Source: Chalara sp. BL73
Lineage: Eukaryota > Ascomycota > Leotiomycetes > Helotiales
Length of the DNA: 64,000 bases
NCBI GenBank assembly: GCA_918026815.1
Contig: CAKJVC010000006.1
Location: 186,001-250,000 of the forward strand
Direction of reading: 5' to 3'
The translations under genes were made by a program, and so were the position numbers. The notes below the pieces were generated by a model. The model was not told the origin of the DNA. It did no database searches and saw nothing but the letters and a program-made list of their open reading frames with translations. This document shows, in pieces, positions 11,548-22,372 of this stretch; position 1 is the first letter of the stretch; the number at the start of each line of letters is the position of its first letter.

Positions 11548-13326
11548 ATGGAAGCATTCGCAATTTGGGGGTCTATAACAGGTGCAATCGGTGCAATCAA
11601 CATTGTCAAGACCTGGATCATAGATCTGAGGGCATACTCACGAGAGGCAAGAGGTGCTGCGGACACCATACAAAAGTTTTGTCATCAATGGGGTTTATTT
11701 GCGGCAGATATCGAGGTATGGAGGAAGCTATGGGGAATCAACGAAGAAGAGGCTGTATCACGACAGTATATCATCGCCCTATGGGGGAAAACACCAGGGC
11801 AATCAATCGTCGACTATTTGGGGTTAATTTACAGCGATATCGAGACTATTAAAGAGATTCTGACGAAATTTCTCAAAGAAGAAGAGCTACTGGACAGATC
11901 AAGCTGGAAAAATCAGAACGCCAGATCAATAATGTCCAAAGCGCCACTTTTGGGGAGGATCCGTTCCGCCAAAGAAGAAAAGCAAAAGAAGCTAACTTTC
12001 CAGAAGAGAATTGAGTTTGTTTCGTCAACAAGTCCGGAGCTATTTCTCAAGATATCATCGATCCAGAAGCAAACCACAGATATGAAAGCACTGGCGAAAT
12101 CGGCCTTCTTATCCAAATATCCGGAGGCTATGACCGGAGATTCTATTCCAAAGAATAAGCTCGAGGATGTGAAAAAGGTGGTGTTGTTTCAACTTGCCTA
12201 CGAAACAAGGCTGTCTTCCAGAGGCCTGTTTCAATCATGCTATGAGGCGAAGACAGGTACCCTCTCGCCTGCTCTAAAGTCCATAAATGGCATCAGGAGC
12301 TTTAAACTTGAGATGGATCTGCTACCAAGCGGGGAAATTGATATGGAGACCACTAAGACGAAAGAACTTATTGTCCTACGGTATGAAATGATTGTGGCAG
12401 GTCAAGAAAAGCTCCTGGAGGTTACAGTGAAGGGACCACTTAGCCCCGAAGACTCCCCTGCACCACACACTACCAGTGCTGAAAATGCTCTCGAAGTCGA
12501 CACTAATTCTAAGACTGTTTATTATCTGGGAGAGAAAGGATTTTTGGGAGCATGGATTAAGGCTCAAACAACAAAGGACGGTAATTTCCATATACCAGGT
12601 AGCGAAGATGGAGCTGCCAGTAATATACACTCCACAACTTTGTTTCGATTTTATGTGCCAGATGACACTAGGCGCATTATTAAGACTAGGTCCACGGGAA
12701 CGGATCAACTGAAGCCACTTCGTGCCCTTCTCTATGATCTCAACATGATACGAAGGGATGCAGCAACATCACAAGTATTTCCACGCTCAGAGCGTATCCG
12801 CCTCGCATTCAAAATTGTGGAGTGTGGCCTTTTTCTATCAGGCACATCTTGGCTCGCTGAGCTTCGAAGCAGTTGTCTCCAAAGATCGCTGCCAAATATC
12901 GACAGCCGTCGCCACTTTCTTCTGGATACCCCTGCGGCCGCCGTCGACTTTAGCCTTGACGACTTTCGGCGATTTGTTGAACACGCCTTTTCTATAGGGA
13001 TCTTGCTCACAGAAATTGGGACGGGGCGCGTAGTACACGAGATTCCTGGACGTTCCAAGTTATTAGGACAAGGGCTCTCTTTATATGCTGCAGGAAGCAA
13101 TCCGCCATCAGATCCAGGACTCCTCACAGGTTCCCAAATTCATAAACTGCTCGTCAGTACAATGGGCGATGATTATGCCAGTGCAGTGAGAGCATGTCTG
13201 GATACCAGAGAGAGCTGGGCTGATATAGACTGCTGGAAAAATGGTGATAGACACCCAATAGATCGTCGTACAGAGAGCTATCAAAAGGTCTTAGCTCGTT
13301 ATTATTCGGACGTTTATTTACCGTGA
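11548..13326 (+). CDS. DUF7580-like protein with HeLo-like N-terminal domain
   Basis: Single open frame of 592 residues from ATG 11548 (608 from ATG 11500). The N-terminal 120 residues (AIWGSITGAIGAINIVKTWI..., helical, amphipathic) look like the HeLo-like or STAND-associated N-terminal domains of fungal self/non-self proteins. The C-terminal half has the pattern I remember for DUF7580: RIRLAFKIVECGLFLSGTSW, FSLDDFRRFVEHAFSIGILL, EIGTGRVVHE, and the closing MGDDYASAVRACL. There is no NTPase domain between them. A regulatory or cell-death role is inference from architecture only. No intron is needed. Confidence 0.75.
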   Translation: MEAFAIWGSITGAIGAINIVKTWIIDLRAYSREARGAADTIQKFCHQWGLFAADIEVWRKLWGINEEEAVSRQYIIALWGKTPGQSIVDYLGLIYSDIETIKEILTKFLKEEELLDRSSWKNQNARSIMSKAPLLGRIRSAKEEKQKKLTFQKRIEFVSSTSPELFLKISSIQKQTTDMKALAKSAFLSKYPEAMTGDSIPKNKLEDVKKVVLFQLAYETRLSSRGLFQSCYEAKTGTLSPALKSINGIRSFKLEMDLLPSGEIDMETTKTKELIVLRYEMIVAGQEKLLEVTVKGPLSPEDSPAPHTTSAENALEVDTNSKTVYYLGEKGFLGAWIKAQTTKDGNFHIPGSEDGAASNIHSTTLFRFYVPDDTRRIIKTRSTGTDQLKPLRALLYDLNMIRRDAATSQVFPRSERIRLAFKIVECGLFLSGTSWLAELRSSCLQRSLPNIDSRRHFLLDTPAAAVDFSLDDFRRFVEHAFSIGILLTEIGTGRVVHEIPGRSKLLGQGLSLYAAGSNPPSDPGLLTGSQIHKLLVSTMGDDYASAVRACLDTRESWADIDCWKNGDRHPIDRRTESYQKVLARYYSDVYLP

Positions 13327-13595
13327 GTGACCAGGACATTTCCGTTATATATCTCTTCTGTTTTTCACGCTGATTGATAACTTAGACTGAAAAACCTCCA
13401 AGACAAAAATTGGCTGGAACAAGCTAAGAGATGACAACAATTCTTAAATAGAAATTGAATTGTTCCGCTACGGTGAATCGTCTGAAAATGGGAGAAATTC
13501 TTGGTTCGAAGCCCATAAGTTTATTATTCCTCAAAGCAAGAGCGTGGCTCAAATGGAAGAACAGCGCCGTAACCATAGAATTAAATCATGTTCAG

Positions 13596-14629
13596 TCAGA
13601 CATGCGCCTTGATCTGCCTATCGCACCACTCCCACAGCTCGCTACCTTTCCCCTTCTCCAACGCCTCATAGATATCTTCCCTGGGATTCCGCTGCTGTAT
13701 CCTACCCCAAGGAATAACGTATGCCCCCTGGGTCTTCTCCGAGATTTCAGGGCTCAGCCCAGCAAATAATTCTGTGTACGCACCCAGCTTGGGTGGATAT
13801 AGAAGCCTCCTAACGAAGAACATCATGAGCTGAGGCTGAGTATGATAGATATGGGTATTCAGATTCCCCGGATTTTGCACCACGCTGACGATACCGTCCT
13901 TGCCCCAGCGTCTGCCGACTTCGTCGGCTATCATCCAGTTCGCAGCTTTAGAAGTTGCGTAATTGACTCGGGCGTCATTGATGCCGCCGTTTTCCAGATC
14001 CGCTAGCACGTAGCCGCCTAGCGGGGCTTTAGATTCCATGAGCCAAGAGCTAGTCCAGACGACGCGAGCGCTGGTCGTTGGCGCCGAGGAGGCGGCAGCA
14101 CGTAACTGGGGATAAAGCAATTGTGTGAAGAGCAATGGAGCAATGGCATTGACTCCAATGTGAGCCTCAATGCCCTGTTTTGTCTTTGAGCCTACAGGTA
14201 CGGCTCCAATGCCAGCATTATTCCATAAGACATCGAGCCGAGTCTCTTGCTCTGAGAAGATTTTCGCCGCGCTTCGTACGATGTCTAGGTCATCAAGATC
14301 AAGATGAAGGAATTTCAGACGCGAAGCGCCGGATGGATCGCTAGCGATCACGGTTTTAATGGCTTCTTCGGCGCGGTCTTTAGAGCGGCTTGCCATATAG
14401 ATTTTTGCGCCGGTAGGGTAAAGCATCTTGATAAGCTCTAAGCCTACGCCCTGATTGCCTATGACGATCTCAGGGTTAGTTTTCGCATTACAATAAGTTT
14501 TAGAAACCAAGGATATCGCTACTTACCACCTGTGATAATAAACACTTTGCCATCCTGCCTGGAGATATGTTCCTCAGTGAAGGTCGGCGCGGGTGGCTTC
14601 CATTGTGTTACCCACGAAGCAAAAGCCAT
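13596..14629 (-). CDS. Short-chain dehydrogenase/reductase (SDR)
   Basis: Two exons (14629-14527 and 14458-13596; GTAAGT...CATAG) give 321 residues. The cofactor motif TGGNQGVG is completed across the intron (residues 33-40); NNAG is at 114-117, catalytic Ser near 171 and YATSK at 201-205. All classical SDR residues are present. The layout resembles fungal retinol-dehydrogenase/TIC32-type SDRs that act on alcohols or ketones with NAD(P)H. The substrate cannot be told. No targeting signal is obvious. Confidence 0.9.
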
Positions 14630-15949
14630 CTTCTTATAATAGGTGAGAAAGAGCAAAAGATTCTGTGGAAGGGGGAGGCTCAGTGGGGTAACAGCAGTAA
14701 GCTACGGCAGCTGATACGAGAAACGGTCTTAGGCTCCTTTTGATCGGTTGTTGGCATCATGGTTGTCACATGATCGACATGCCATCAGATCGATTACTAT
14801 CCCTGATTAGGATTAGCGACATATGACTATGGCCTATTTCTAAAGGAGACCTTTTTAAGCTTTACTTTTTTTTCAGTTTAGTATGTTTGTAATTGAACCC
14901 TTACTGTTTATCTGGCAAAAAGGTTAATATTAGTTTGGTAGTATAATACTAAATTTGATGTAATGTGGCTTCGCCACCCAGTCGTAGCTGTGGTCATCTA
15001 GTCACGTGATGCACCAACACAAACACAGTAGGTAGCTTTTGTGTTTTTACTTGATCTCTTGTCAATAAGAGTATTGTATTGTGTTTAACTGTACCGAGTA
15101 CGCCGCATGACAGTAATGGTTATGACATCACGTGAATAAATGGCCTGACTACATACGTGATGAACGCCTCCGAGGTTTGTTAAATTTTATCATACAAACT
15201 TTGATTTTTAGTAAAATGACGACTCGAATCGTTGTAAGAGCAATTAAAAAGAAGCATATTTGCACTTAGATTCGCTGTATTTTTTTCCTGTTCTTTTAAT
15301 ATTTCCATAGACCCTATACTCTTATAAGGCCACATGACTGTATGTGACCATATTTGTTACCCATTCAACAACTCCCGCAGCTTTGCAGAAGAGATACCAC
15401 AACGCGTCTACTATTTCGAAAGATGCCAGAACATACTTCAGAACCCTCCGGAATGCGCTGTCCACCGGGAACTGGCTAAATGTGGTCAAATAGGGCTCTG
15501 CGAATGGTTGCAAAGGGATTTTCTCCCTCCCCGTTCGCCAATCATGTCGAAATCTTCTCAACCTTGCGTGGACGTAATCTTTCCCCTCATTGTATCTTAA
15601 ATGCACATGACTGTTTCCCCACTTTTTCCTCGTTGCCTCGTTGCCTTTTGTGCCTCTGTGTTCTGTGGTGATTGGTAGAAATCAAAGTAGGCCAGCATGA
15701 GAGCAGGATGGACTGCCTTTTAAATTCATGATCGAGATGTCCGACTTCACGATGGAGGGTGGCGGGCGAGGCGTATGGGCAGTTGGTAACATCAGAGTTA
15801 AAAATCAAATATGGTAGAATAAGTCAAGACGCAACCGAAGGCCAAAGACGAACCAGCATAGGAACACATACATAAATGGTTGGGCAACAGCCTACCATTC
15901 CCCGCATCGCCAGTTGCCTTTCCCGCCATTTGGTGTATTAAGCCTCACC
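14630..15949. other. AT-rich intergenic stretch
   Basis: About 1.3 kb between divergent SDR and dioxygenase genes. No supported coding sequence. Two TCACGTGA-type octamers occur near 15003 and 15129, and the 14840-15300 part is distinctly AT-rich. Open frames at 15322-15606 have no protein-like features. Confidence 0.5.
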
Positions 15950-17401
15950 ATGGTACCTTCATTACTCGTCGCTCCGTCGATTGAACCATATTACTCCAAG
16001 AGAATTCAACAGAAGTATAGTATTAGCAAAGGTTGTAGCTCTCCTTTGATCCAACCCGAGCGATGGGCTAATATAGATTTCCTACCCAACAAGCGGGAGT
16101 TTCTTGCCCGTCGCGCTCGAAGAATTCTCGCTGGAGGTCTGGAGACCGAAGTTCCTGATGGCTGGCCATCACAATTCCAAGGACCAATAGCCTGGAAGCC
16201 GGAGGACTTTCGAAATGAAGAGCCGTTTATTTACTATCTGTCTGAGGAAGACAAACGCGAGATTGATGAGGCACTACTATACTTTAAAAGTAAGCTACCT
16301 TAGCAATGTGCAATCAGCGTCTAAAGAGTACTCTAGGTTTGGAACTCGATGGAGAGGAGATATCCAAAGAGAACTTTCCCCTTCCGGTCTTGGGACCCCG
16401 TCTCTGTGAGATACGCGACGTAATATATGATGGCATTGGTGTTCAGGTTCTTCGAGGACTCGATGTCAGTCTCTATAGCTCAGCGGATATAGTGATGATA
16501 TTTCTCGGGGTGTCTAGCTACATTGCTGAGCAGCGTGGCCTCCAGGATCGCGACTGCAACATGATTAGTATGCTTCAACTGCTCAGCTTCCTAATTAAAT
16601 AAGTCTAAAGATTACCCAGAGCATATTATCGATACGGAGAGGGAAGAGTCCAAAGTTGAACTAGTAAGGTCTCTTTCGAAGTTATAGTGCATAAAACTGA
16701 ACCCCTTGTTCCAGCCGTTGCACACTGATGTGACTTGTGATATCGTCGCTACCTTGACACGGAAATGTTCTGAGAAAGGGGGAAATGGTATGATCGCGTC
16801 TTCTTGGACGATATACAATGAATTGGCGGCAACAAGGCCTGACCTCATTCATGTCCTTGCTAAATCCGACTGGCCACATGACACGTACGCTTTCTCAGTC
16901 ATTGTACGTGAAAATAACTAACGTATAAATAGCTACGGTCGAGATCCTCTATATTACCATCGCGCATTGCTGTACCAGGCAGGTGGTAAAGCTATTCTGA
17001 ACTTCTCTCGCCGCATCCTGACTGGACACATTAACGAGCCTCGGACGCTAAACATACCAAACCTATCTGAAGCACAGGCGGAAGCTCTAGACGCAGTGCA
17101 TTTTATCGCAATCGAAAATCACATCAAATTGTCCATGGAAGAGGGAGACATGAAGTTCATTAATAATATGGGTCTCTTGCATGGAAGGGACGCCTTTTTT
17201 GAGAATGATCCTCAAGCGCACAGCAAACGGCATCTTCTTCGCTTATGGCTTCATAATCCAGAGAAGATGTGGGACCTCCCAGAGCCGTTACAGCTAGCCT
17301 GGGACCGAATATTTGAGGATTATGAAAGGGTCGGAAGATGGCAGATGGAGCCAGTCATAGTTAGCGGCATTCGCATGCGAGGAAAGTCTCCTTGCGATTA
17401 A
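15950..17401 (+). CDS. TauD/TfdA-family Fe(II)/2-oxoglutarate dioxygenase-like protein
   Basis: Spliced gene with four or five exons. The ATG at 15950 (CACCATGG) is preferred over an upstream TTG. Readable blocks: an N-terminal PERWANIDFLPNKREF region; SLELDGEEISKENFPLP after the first intron (donor after 16288, acceptor CTCTAG); RGLDVSLYSSADIVMIFLG; LHTDVTCDIVATL with the HxD metal ligands (about 16724); SWTIYNELAATRPDLI; and LLHGRDAFF plus RHLLRLWL, giving the distal His and the 2-oxoglutarate-binding Arg. The last intron has an AACTAAC branch site (donor near 16886, acceptor before CTACGGTCGAG). Members are often called taurine catabolism dioxygenase-like; the substrate here is unknown. 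The intron between CNMIS and EHIIDTERE is the least certain. Confidence 0.8.
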
Positions 17402-17615
17402 AATCGGTGACGAGCGGGACGAAACAAAGCTATCGATGGGATACTGGGGCTAGGGACTGGCGATAACGATTGATTTTAACGGCCAAGGGCGGTTTATTCC
17501 ATTACAGATTGATGCTTCTCCGAACGAATTTGTCCCTTTAATTTTCTGAAATGCGAACGATCCGACGCCAACCTACAACTTGCACTAATTTGAATTAAAT
17601 AACAAATTCCTAATT

Positions 17616-20089
17616 CTAACCAATTGGTCCTGGTTCCCATTTTTCATCGTAAAGCTGTGATATAAAATAGAAATCATGAGAAAAAGCCCGTTGGTCCCTC
17701 ACATGATCCATATTAAGTCCTACACATATATAAGCCTTGAAACTAACCCACTCATATCCATGGAAGATATCTGGGCTTACTTCTTTTTGCGACCCAATGT
17801 GATGTTCTTGCAAGAAATTTTATTTGTTCATTGTTCAAACCTACGCTGGAGAGCTCCCCCCTAGTGCTCTCATCTGCCGCTAGTGATAGAGGACGGGTGT
17901 TCTTGTTAGAATAGTGAAAGTATCCCAGCATTGTCAGCATGCCCATGTGATGAGCAGATATACTTTCCGGATTAAAAAAGGTTGTCTAAAAGTTAAAATT
18001 AGTTCCTGGCTTCATTCTGCATTCTTTACTGATCACACAGTTCATACATGCGCATTCATTTGCCTCGCATACTCCTCATCGCGCTTCGTTGTTAGAGCGC
18101 AGCTATGTAGCAATATGAAAAGAACCAAGTAAACTGTGAACCAGTTCGCTCGATCGTTTTTCTTGATCATTGATTCTAATCCTTCAAGCACGCGATATTT
18201 TAGAGGGCGTTGTAATGTTGAGAATGTGATAATCTCAAGCTGGGCGCAGATTAATGGTGCTACGGGATAATTGCCGTAGTAAGGGCTCGACTCATCAGTG
18301 ACCTTGGTGCCGAATTTTTCGTCGCTACAAATGCTCTCTGCCATACTTGTCATTCGAGAAGTCACCCACAGGCGCAGAACGTTTCTGAGTAGCCGTTTCT
18401 CGTCTTTGTTCTACGAATTTTTAATTTTTAATTAGCTTACTTGACGCTGGGTGTTAAGAGTGCTCACTGGTGAATTCCAAGAATATTTCCAGGCAATTTG
18501 GTATGTTTCCCAGATCAATGGGTCTGATTCACCTAAGGTGCCGATCATGAATGGCACAATTGAGTTGTCGACATAGCGCTTCAACTCCGTTGCGACCTCA
18601 TGCATATTTTCGATGGCATACGGGGGGATGTCATGTTTTTTAAAGGTAGACCCGTCGTACCATGCTTCATACAGCATATCTCCGTCCAGGGGAATGAACT
18701 CTCGAATCCTGAGCTTATATTTAGCATCACCAAAGCCATGGGTAAGTTCTATTGTCTTTGTGGCTGAAGACGACCAGCCAGATATGTCGCTGATCTCCAT
18801 TGAATTCCATCTCCGCGTCCAAATGTAGTTTGGTGCTTTTTGATCCCTGAATAGAGATGCATCGGTAATCTTGTATCGAAGGCACGGGAGCTCGTACGAA
18901 GTTCGGCCAAGCACGTGTACACAAGTAAGACAGGGGCCGTGTGGATCGTTCGGATCATATTCACACTATGATATTTCGCATCAACTTGGAATAGAATTCG
19001 GCGATAGGGAACTTACCCGGATCTTTTGCAGATGGCAGCGGATGCATGCTTTCAATTTCCTCGTGACAGCGGTTTGCTCACGGGTCACCAGATCTTGGAA
19101 CGGCCCACGAAGGCGGCGCAGCTGGTGTGTCTCAATGGCTCCTTTGCGCTTCGAGACCCCTCTTCGTTTTCGACCGCCACGTTGCTATCGAATACGTAAT
19201 TAGTATTTGCTTTCATAATAGTTATTTACGTACAGGTTTCGCTGGTAGAGCCCAGATTTTACTGCAAGGACCTAATATGACTGTCGGGAGAATGGCCGCA
19301 TCAATTTTAGTCGGCCCATTGGTTCTATTCAAGAATGTATTTGGCGGTGGACGGGCGGAGAGTCTTGGAAGAGCTTGCAAAGTAGGCGGAGAAGGTAGCG
19401 TCCCTTCGGACAGACTATGAGTGTGCGCATGAGTGTGAGTAGAGCCAGCATGGTCCATGTTAGAGGAAAACGGCTCATTCAGCAGATCCTCTCTGGGAAT
19501 GCCCCCAGATGGAATATATAGATGGAAAGGAGTGATGTCGGCTGTATCATATGTTAAATTTGGTACTTCATGAAGAATTGAGGTGTTGTTTGTTGAGAGG
19601 GGAGAATTCGTTGCTTTGCTCGAACTTTGTGGCTCCTCAATCTCTGAATGAAACGGCGTTCGCACATGTTCAAAAGATACAATATTTTGGAACGGGTCAT
19701 CAGTCGAAAGAAATAAACTATTTATATTTGATTCATCATCGAGATTCTCTAAGAAATCGACATTAGGTTGCGACACAGGCCGGGTCACATTATGAAGACG
19801 CTGTGAAGCGTGAGTTCCGGAAAGCCCCCGAGAGTTATTTCGGGCATGTGTGATATCAGTGTCGGAAGAAATATTTCGAGAAAGTAGAGCTACCGATAAT
19901 GTTTCCGTAGGAATATGGAGAATAGATGCGGCTTGACGTAGTTCATCTAGCGTTGGATGGGAAGACGGATCTTTCCGTGTTAGACTCGGCTCAGATGACT
20001 GGTCCAGACTGTCGGGTTGAATGGAAGGCTCCTTAATTTGTCAGAGCAGCACAATATAGAAGTGGGACGCGCTCTGAAGTGCATACCAT
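17616..20089 (-). CDS. Zn2Cys6-like fungal transcription regulator
   Basis: About seven exons. An apparent exon holding only the ATG (20089-20087) is followed by a 55-bp intron and exon 2 from 20031. The basic region GGRKRRG precedes the zinc cluster C-x2-C-x6-C-x10-C-x2-C-x13-C (CIRCHLQKIR, intron, CEYDPNDPHGPCLTC, ELPCLRYK). This is the wider-spaced cluster of a large fungal family marked by LPCLRYKITDASLFR. Further family blocks are WTRRWNSMEISDI, the PPYAIENM segment, RLLRNVLRLWVTSRM, NWFTVYLVLFILLHSCAL, MLGYFHYSNKN and SHDFYFISQLYDE at the C-terminus. It should act in the nucleus as a DNA-binding regulator; targets are unknown. It ends tail to tail with the dioxygenase gene. Confidence 0.85.
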
Positions 20090-20581
20090 CCTGGTAGCGA
20101 TCACATACTACGAAAGCTTGAAGAGGAGTTGCTATCAGCGACTAGTTCATAACGTGCAAGAGGCACGTGGAGAAAGATCTCGAGTTGGAAACACTGAGAC
20201 TAAATAGAAAAATGCCTTAGGTAGCACACCGAGTTCCCCTCTAGAGAATCGAGGCTAGAAAATAAGGCAGCGAAAATATTAATACTGTAAGGCGAAGGAT
20301 GGAATTGGTTGTGGGCAATCTTCCGCTGCTGTAGCCGGGATGCATTTCGAGGTGCAACTGATCTACAGGGGTCTGATGGTTGCTCAGATTTGGATTAGCG
20401 AATAAGAGCTTCTCTGGCTATGGTTGCTGAGCCCAATCTGCGATTTCCTGTCCTACCCACCAGAACATACGTGTCCAGCGTGGAAGTTGCTATCAACGTT
20501 TGCCTCTTAAATGACTTGGAAGCGCCACTCAAAAACATCATCAGCCCGTCAATTCAACTCCCGTGCGGGTGATGTAGCCAG
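20090..20581. other. Divergent intergenic region
   Basis: About 490 bp between the starts of the zinc-cluster gene and the kinase-like gene. No coding frame is supported. It should contain both promoters; no clear elements are recognised. Confidence 0.4.
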
Positions 20582-22351
20582 ATGGAACTTTCCGGCTCCT
20601 TGCTCGACCAGCTTCTTGAACCGTCATTTATCTTCAGGGGAAAACGAGACTTCGTTCGCAAGTTTTTGTCTTATGACAATGGCAGAACCTGGGATGTATC
20701 GCATCTCAATCCTAAAAATCGGATCGACAGCCTAGAGCAGCCACGGGGATGTTCCTGGCGCATTGATGGAGCCACACAATATGGAACACAGTTTTTCACC
20801 GCTCTGGAGCAGCACCGGGTGCCTCTACGGATCGACACATTTATTCCCGATCAGATGGAACATCCATATCCTCTGCGGCTAGCACTGCAATCCAGCCTTT
20901 CAGTTATTGAACGAGGTCTGCGAGTAGCCGAGCTTGGAATCGCTAAGCACATCTGCAACGCCTTACACTGGCATTCTGAGATGGACGCTCATTTCTTGAA
21001 AAATATTGAAAATTTGCCATTTGGATCTAAAATCGTCTTCGAAAATGTAGCTGCGGATGTGGCGGATATGAAGCTACATGTAATACCAGCATATGATCTA
21101 GAAAGACGGTTTGTGCCTTTTCAGAAGTTGCAGCAGATGTGGAAAGAAGAGATATCACCCCCCCGTTGGCCCCCAATCATCAGCATCTTAGAGCTTTCAT
21201 TGATACGTCAGATCCATGATTCCATATCGCTCGTGACAATCAAGGGCCGAAGTGAAAGATTCATCTTCAAATCCACTACATCCGATCCAGAGACCCTTTA
21301 CCATGAGATGAAATTTCTTCTCCAAATTGCACCACATCCAAACGTTATCGATCCACCAAAGTACTTAGTGACTAAAGATTGTGCATTTGGAGGGAGAAAA
21401 GGCGTTTGCGGCTTTATTCTAGCCTATCTTGGCGGTGGCTCTCTCCGAGACGTCTTGCCTCTGCTTTCGATGCAAGGATCCTTGACAATAGGCGTTCGAA
21501 TCAGATGGTCCATTCAGATCGTATTTGCTCTTTTACATTTTCGTGATCAAACGGGGAGCTTCTATTCAGACCTCCGGCCTGACAACATTCTCTTGTCAGA
21601 TGTAGCATCAAATCCTGATTCCAAAATAGTGTTGGTAGATTTTGAACAAAGGGGCAACTGGTATTCATGGACGGCTCCGGAAATCCGATGTTTTCTGTTC
21701 TTGAAAGAACTCATCGAATGTCCGAACAATGTTTCACAAAGCCCCCACTCAAAGCCGATCATCAACGAACTGGTTTCTAACTCTTTGCCCGGCTTAACAA
21801 TCAAGAACTTGGAAAATCAAAGATCAATATGGGCTTTGTTTTCTCCGGCTCAACAAGAAAAAGCGATGGTATATTCCCTTGGTCTCATGCTTTATTGCAT
21901 TTTTGAAGGGTTAAGTAATCATCGAATAAACCTTGCAACTGCATTCGAAATCGAGCCACATATCGAATTCCCAGAATTCAAGTCCACACCGCTTATCATT
22001 CGGGAATGCATTATGAAATGCGTAGGGAACGAATCATTATCTTACTCAGGTTCTCCTGCTTCTTCGAACATATTCTCTATGCAATCGACATCAAAATTAA
22101 CAAGATTTCGCGACATGTTGAGGTTGAATCATGGAATGACGTGCATTAAAGGATACGAACCCAGGCAAGAGGAAATTTTTGACGTAGCAATGAATCATTG
22201 GACAGATGTGTTGAAGGATGTGCAAAATTTTCTAAGGAACAGTGAGCATGAGACCCGAGGATGCTCAAGGCCAACGCTGAAAGAGGTCCTTCATTGCTTG
22301 CAACATCTTGAGCAAGTAAGCAACTACAGTGAACTTCCGCTAGAGACATGA
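20582..22351 (+). CDS. Atypical fungal protein-kinase-like protein
   Basis: Intronless frame of 589 residues. The N-terminal 190 residues are unassigned. The kinase core begins near residue 195: FIFKS supplies the ATP-lysine (about 229), YHEMKFLL the C-helix Glu, YSDLRPDNILL the catalytic loop (about 328-338, HRD replaced by YSD but Asp and Asn kept), VDFEQRGNW the metal loop (DFG replaced by DFE) and APE near 365. The string DLRPDN..DFEQRGNW..APE is typical of a fungal kinase-like family of unknown substrate. Key Asp residues remain, so activity is possible but not shown. Its stop lies 21 bp from the convergent amidase stop. Confidence 0.8.
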   Translation: MELSGSLLDQLLEPSFIFRGKRDFVRKFLSYDNGRTWDVSHLNPKNRIDSLEQPRGCSWRIDGATQYGTQFFTALEQHRVPLRIDTFIPDQMEHPYPLRLALQSSLSVIERGLRVAELGIAKHICNALHWHSEMDAHFLKNIENLPFGSKIVFENVAADVADMKLHVIPAYDLERRFVPFQKLQQMWKEEISPPRWPPIISILELSLIRQIHDSISLVTIKGRSERFIFKSTTSDPETLYHEMKFLLQIAPHPNVIDPPKYLVTKDCAFGGRKGVCGFILAYLGGGSLRDVLPLLSMQGSLTIGVRIRWSIQIVFALLHFRDQTGSFYSDLRPDNILLSDVASNPDSKIVLVDFEQRGNWYSWTAPEIRCFLFLKELIECPNNVSQSPHSKPIINELVSNSLPGLTIKNLENQRSIWALFSPAQQEKAMVYSLGLMLYCIFEGLSNHRINLATAFEIEPHIEFPEFKSTPLIIRECIMKCVGNESLSYSGSPASSNIFSMQSTSKLTRFRDMLRLNHGMTCIKGYEPRQEEIFDVAMNHWTDVLKDVQNFLRNSEHETRGCSRPTLKEVLHCLQHLEQVSNYSELPLET

Positions 22352-22372
22352 AGTCTTTAATTACAACTGTAT

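Noticed and set aside
12376..13127. Minus-strand frames inside the DUF7580-like gene
   Set aside because: Shadows of a long intact plus-strand coding frame with family motifs.
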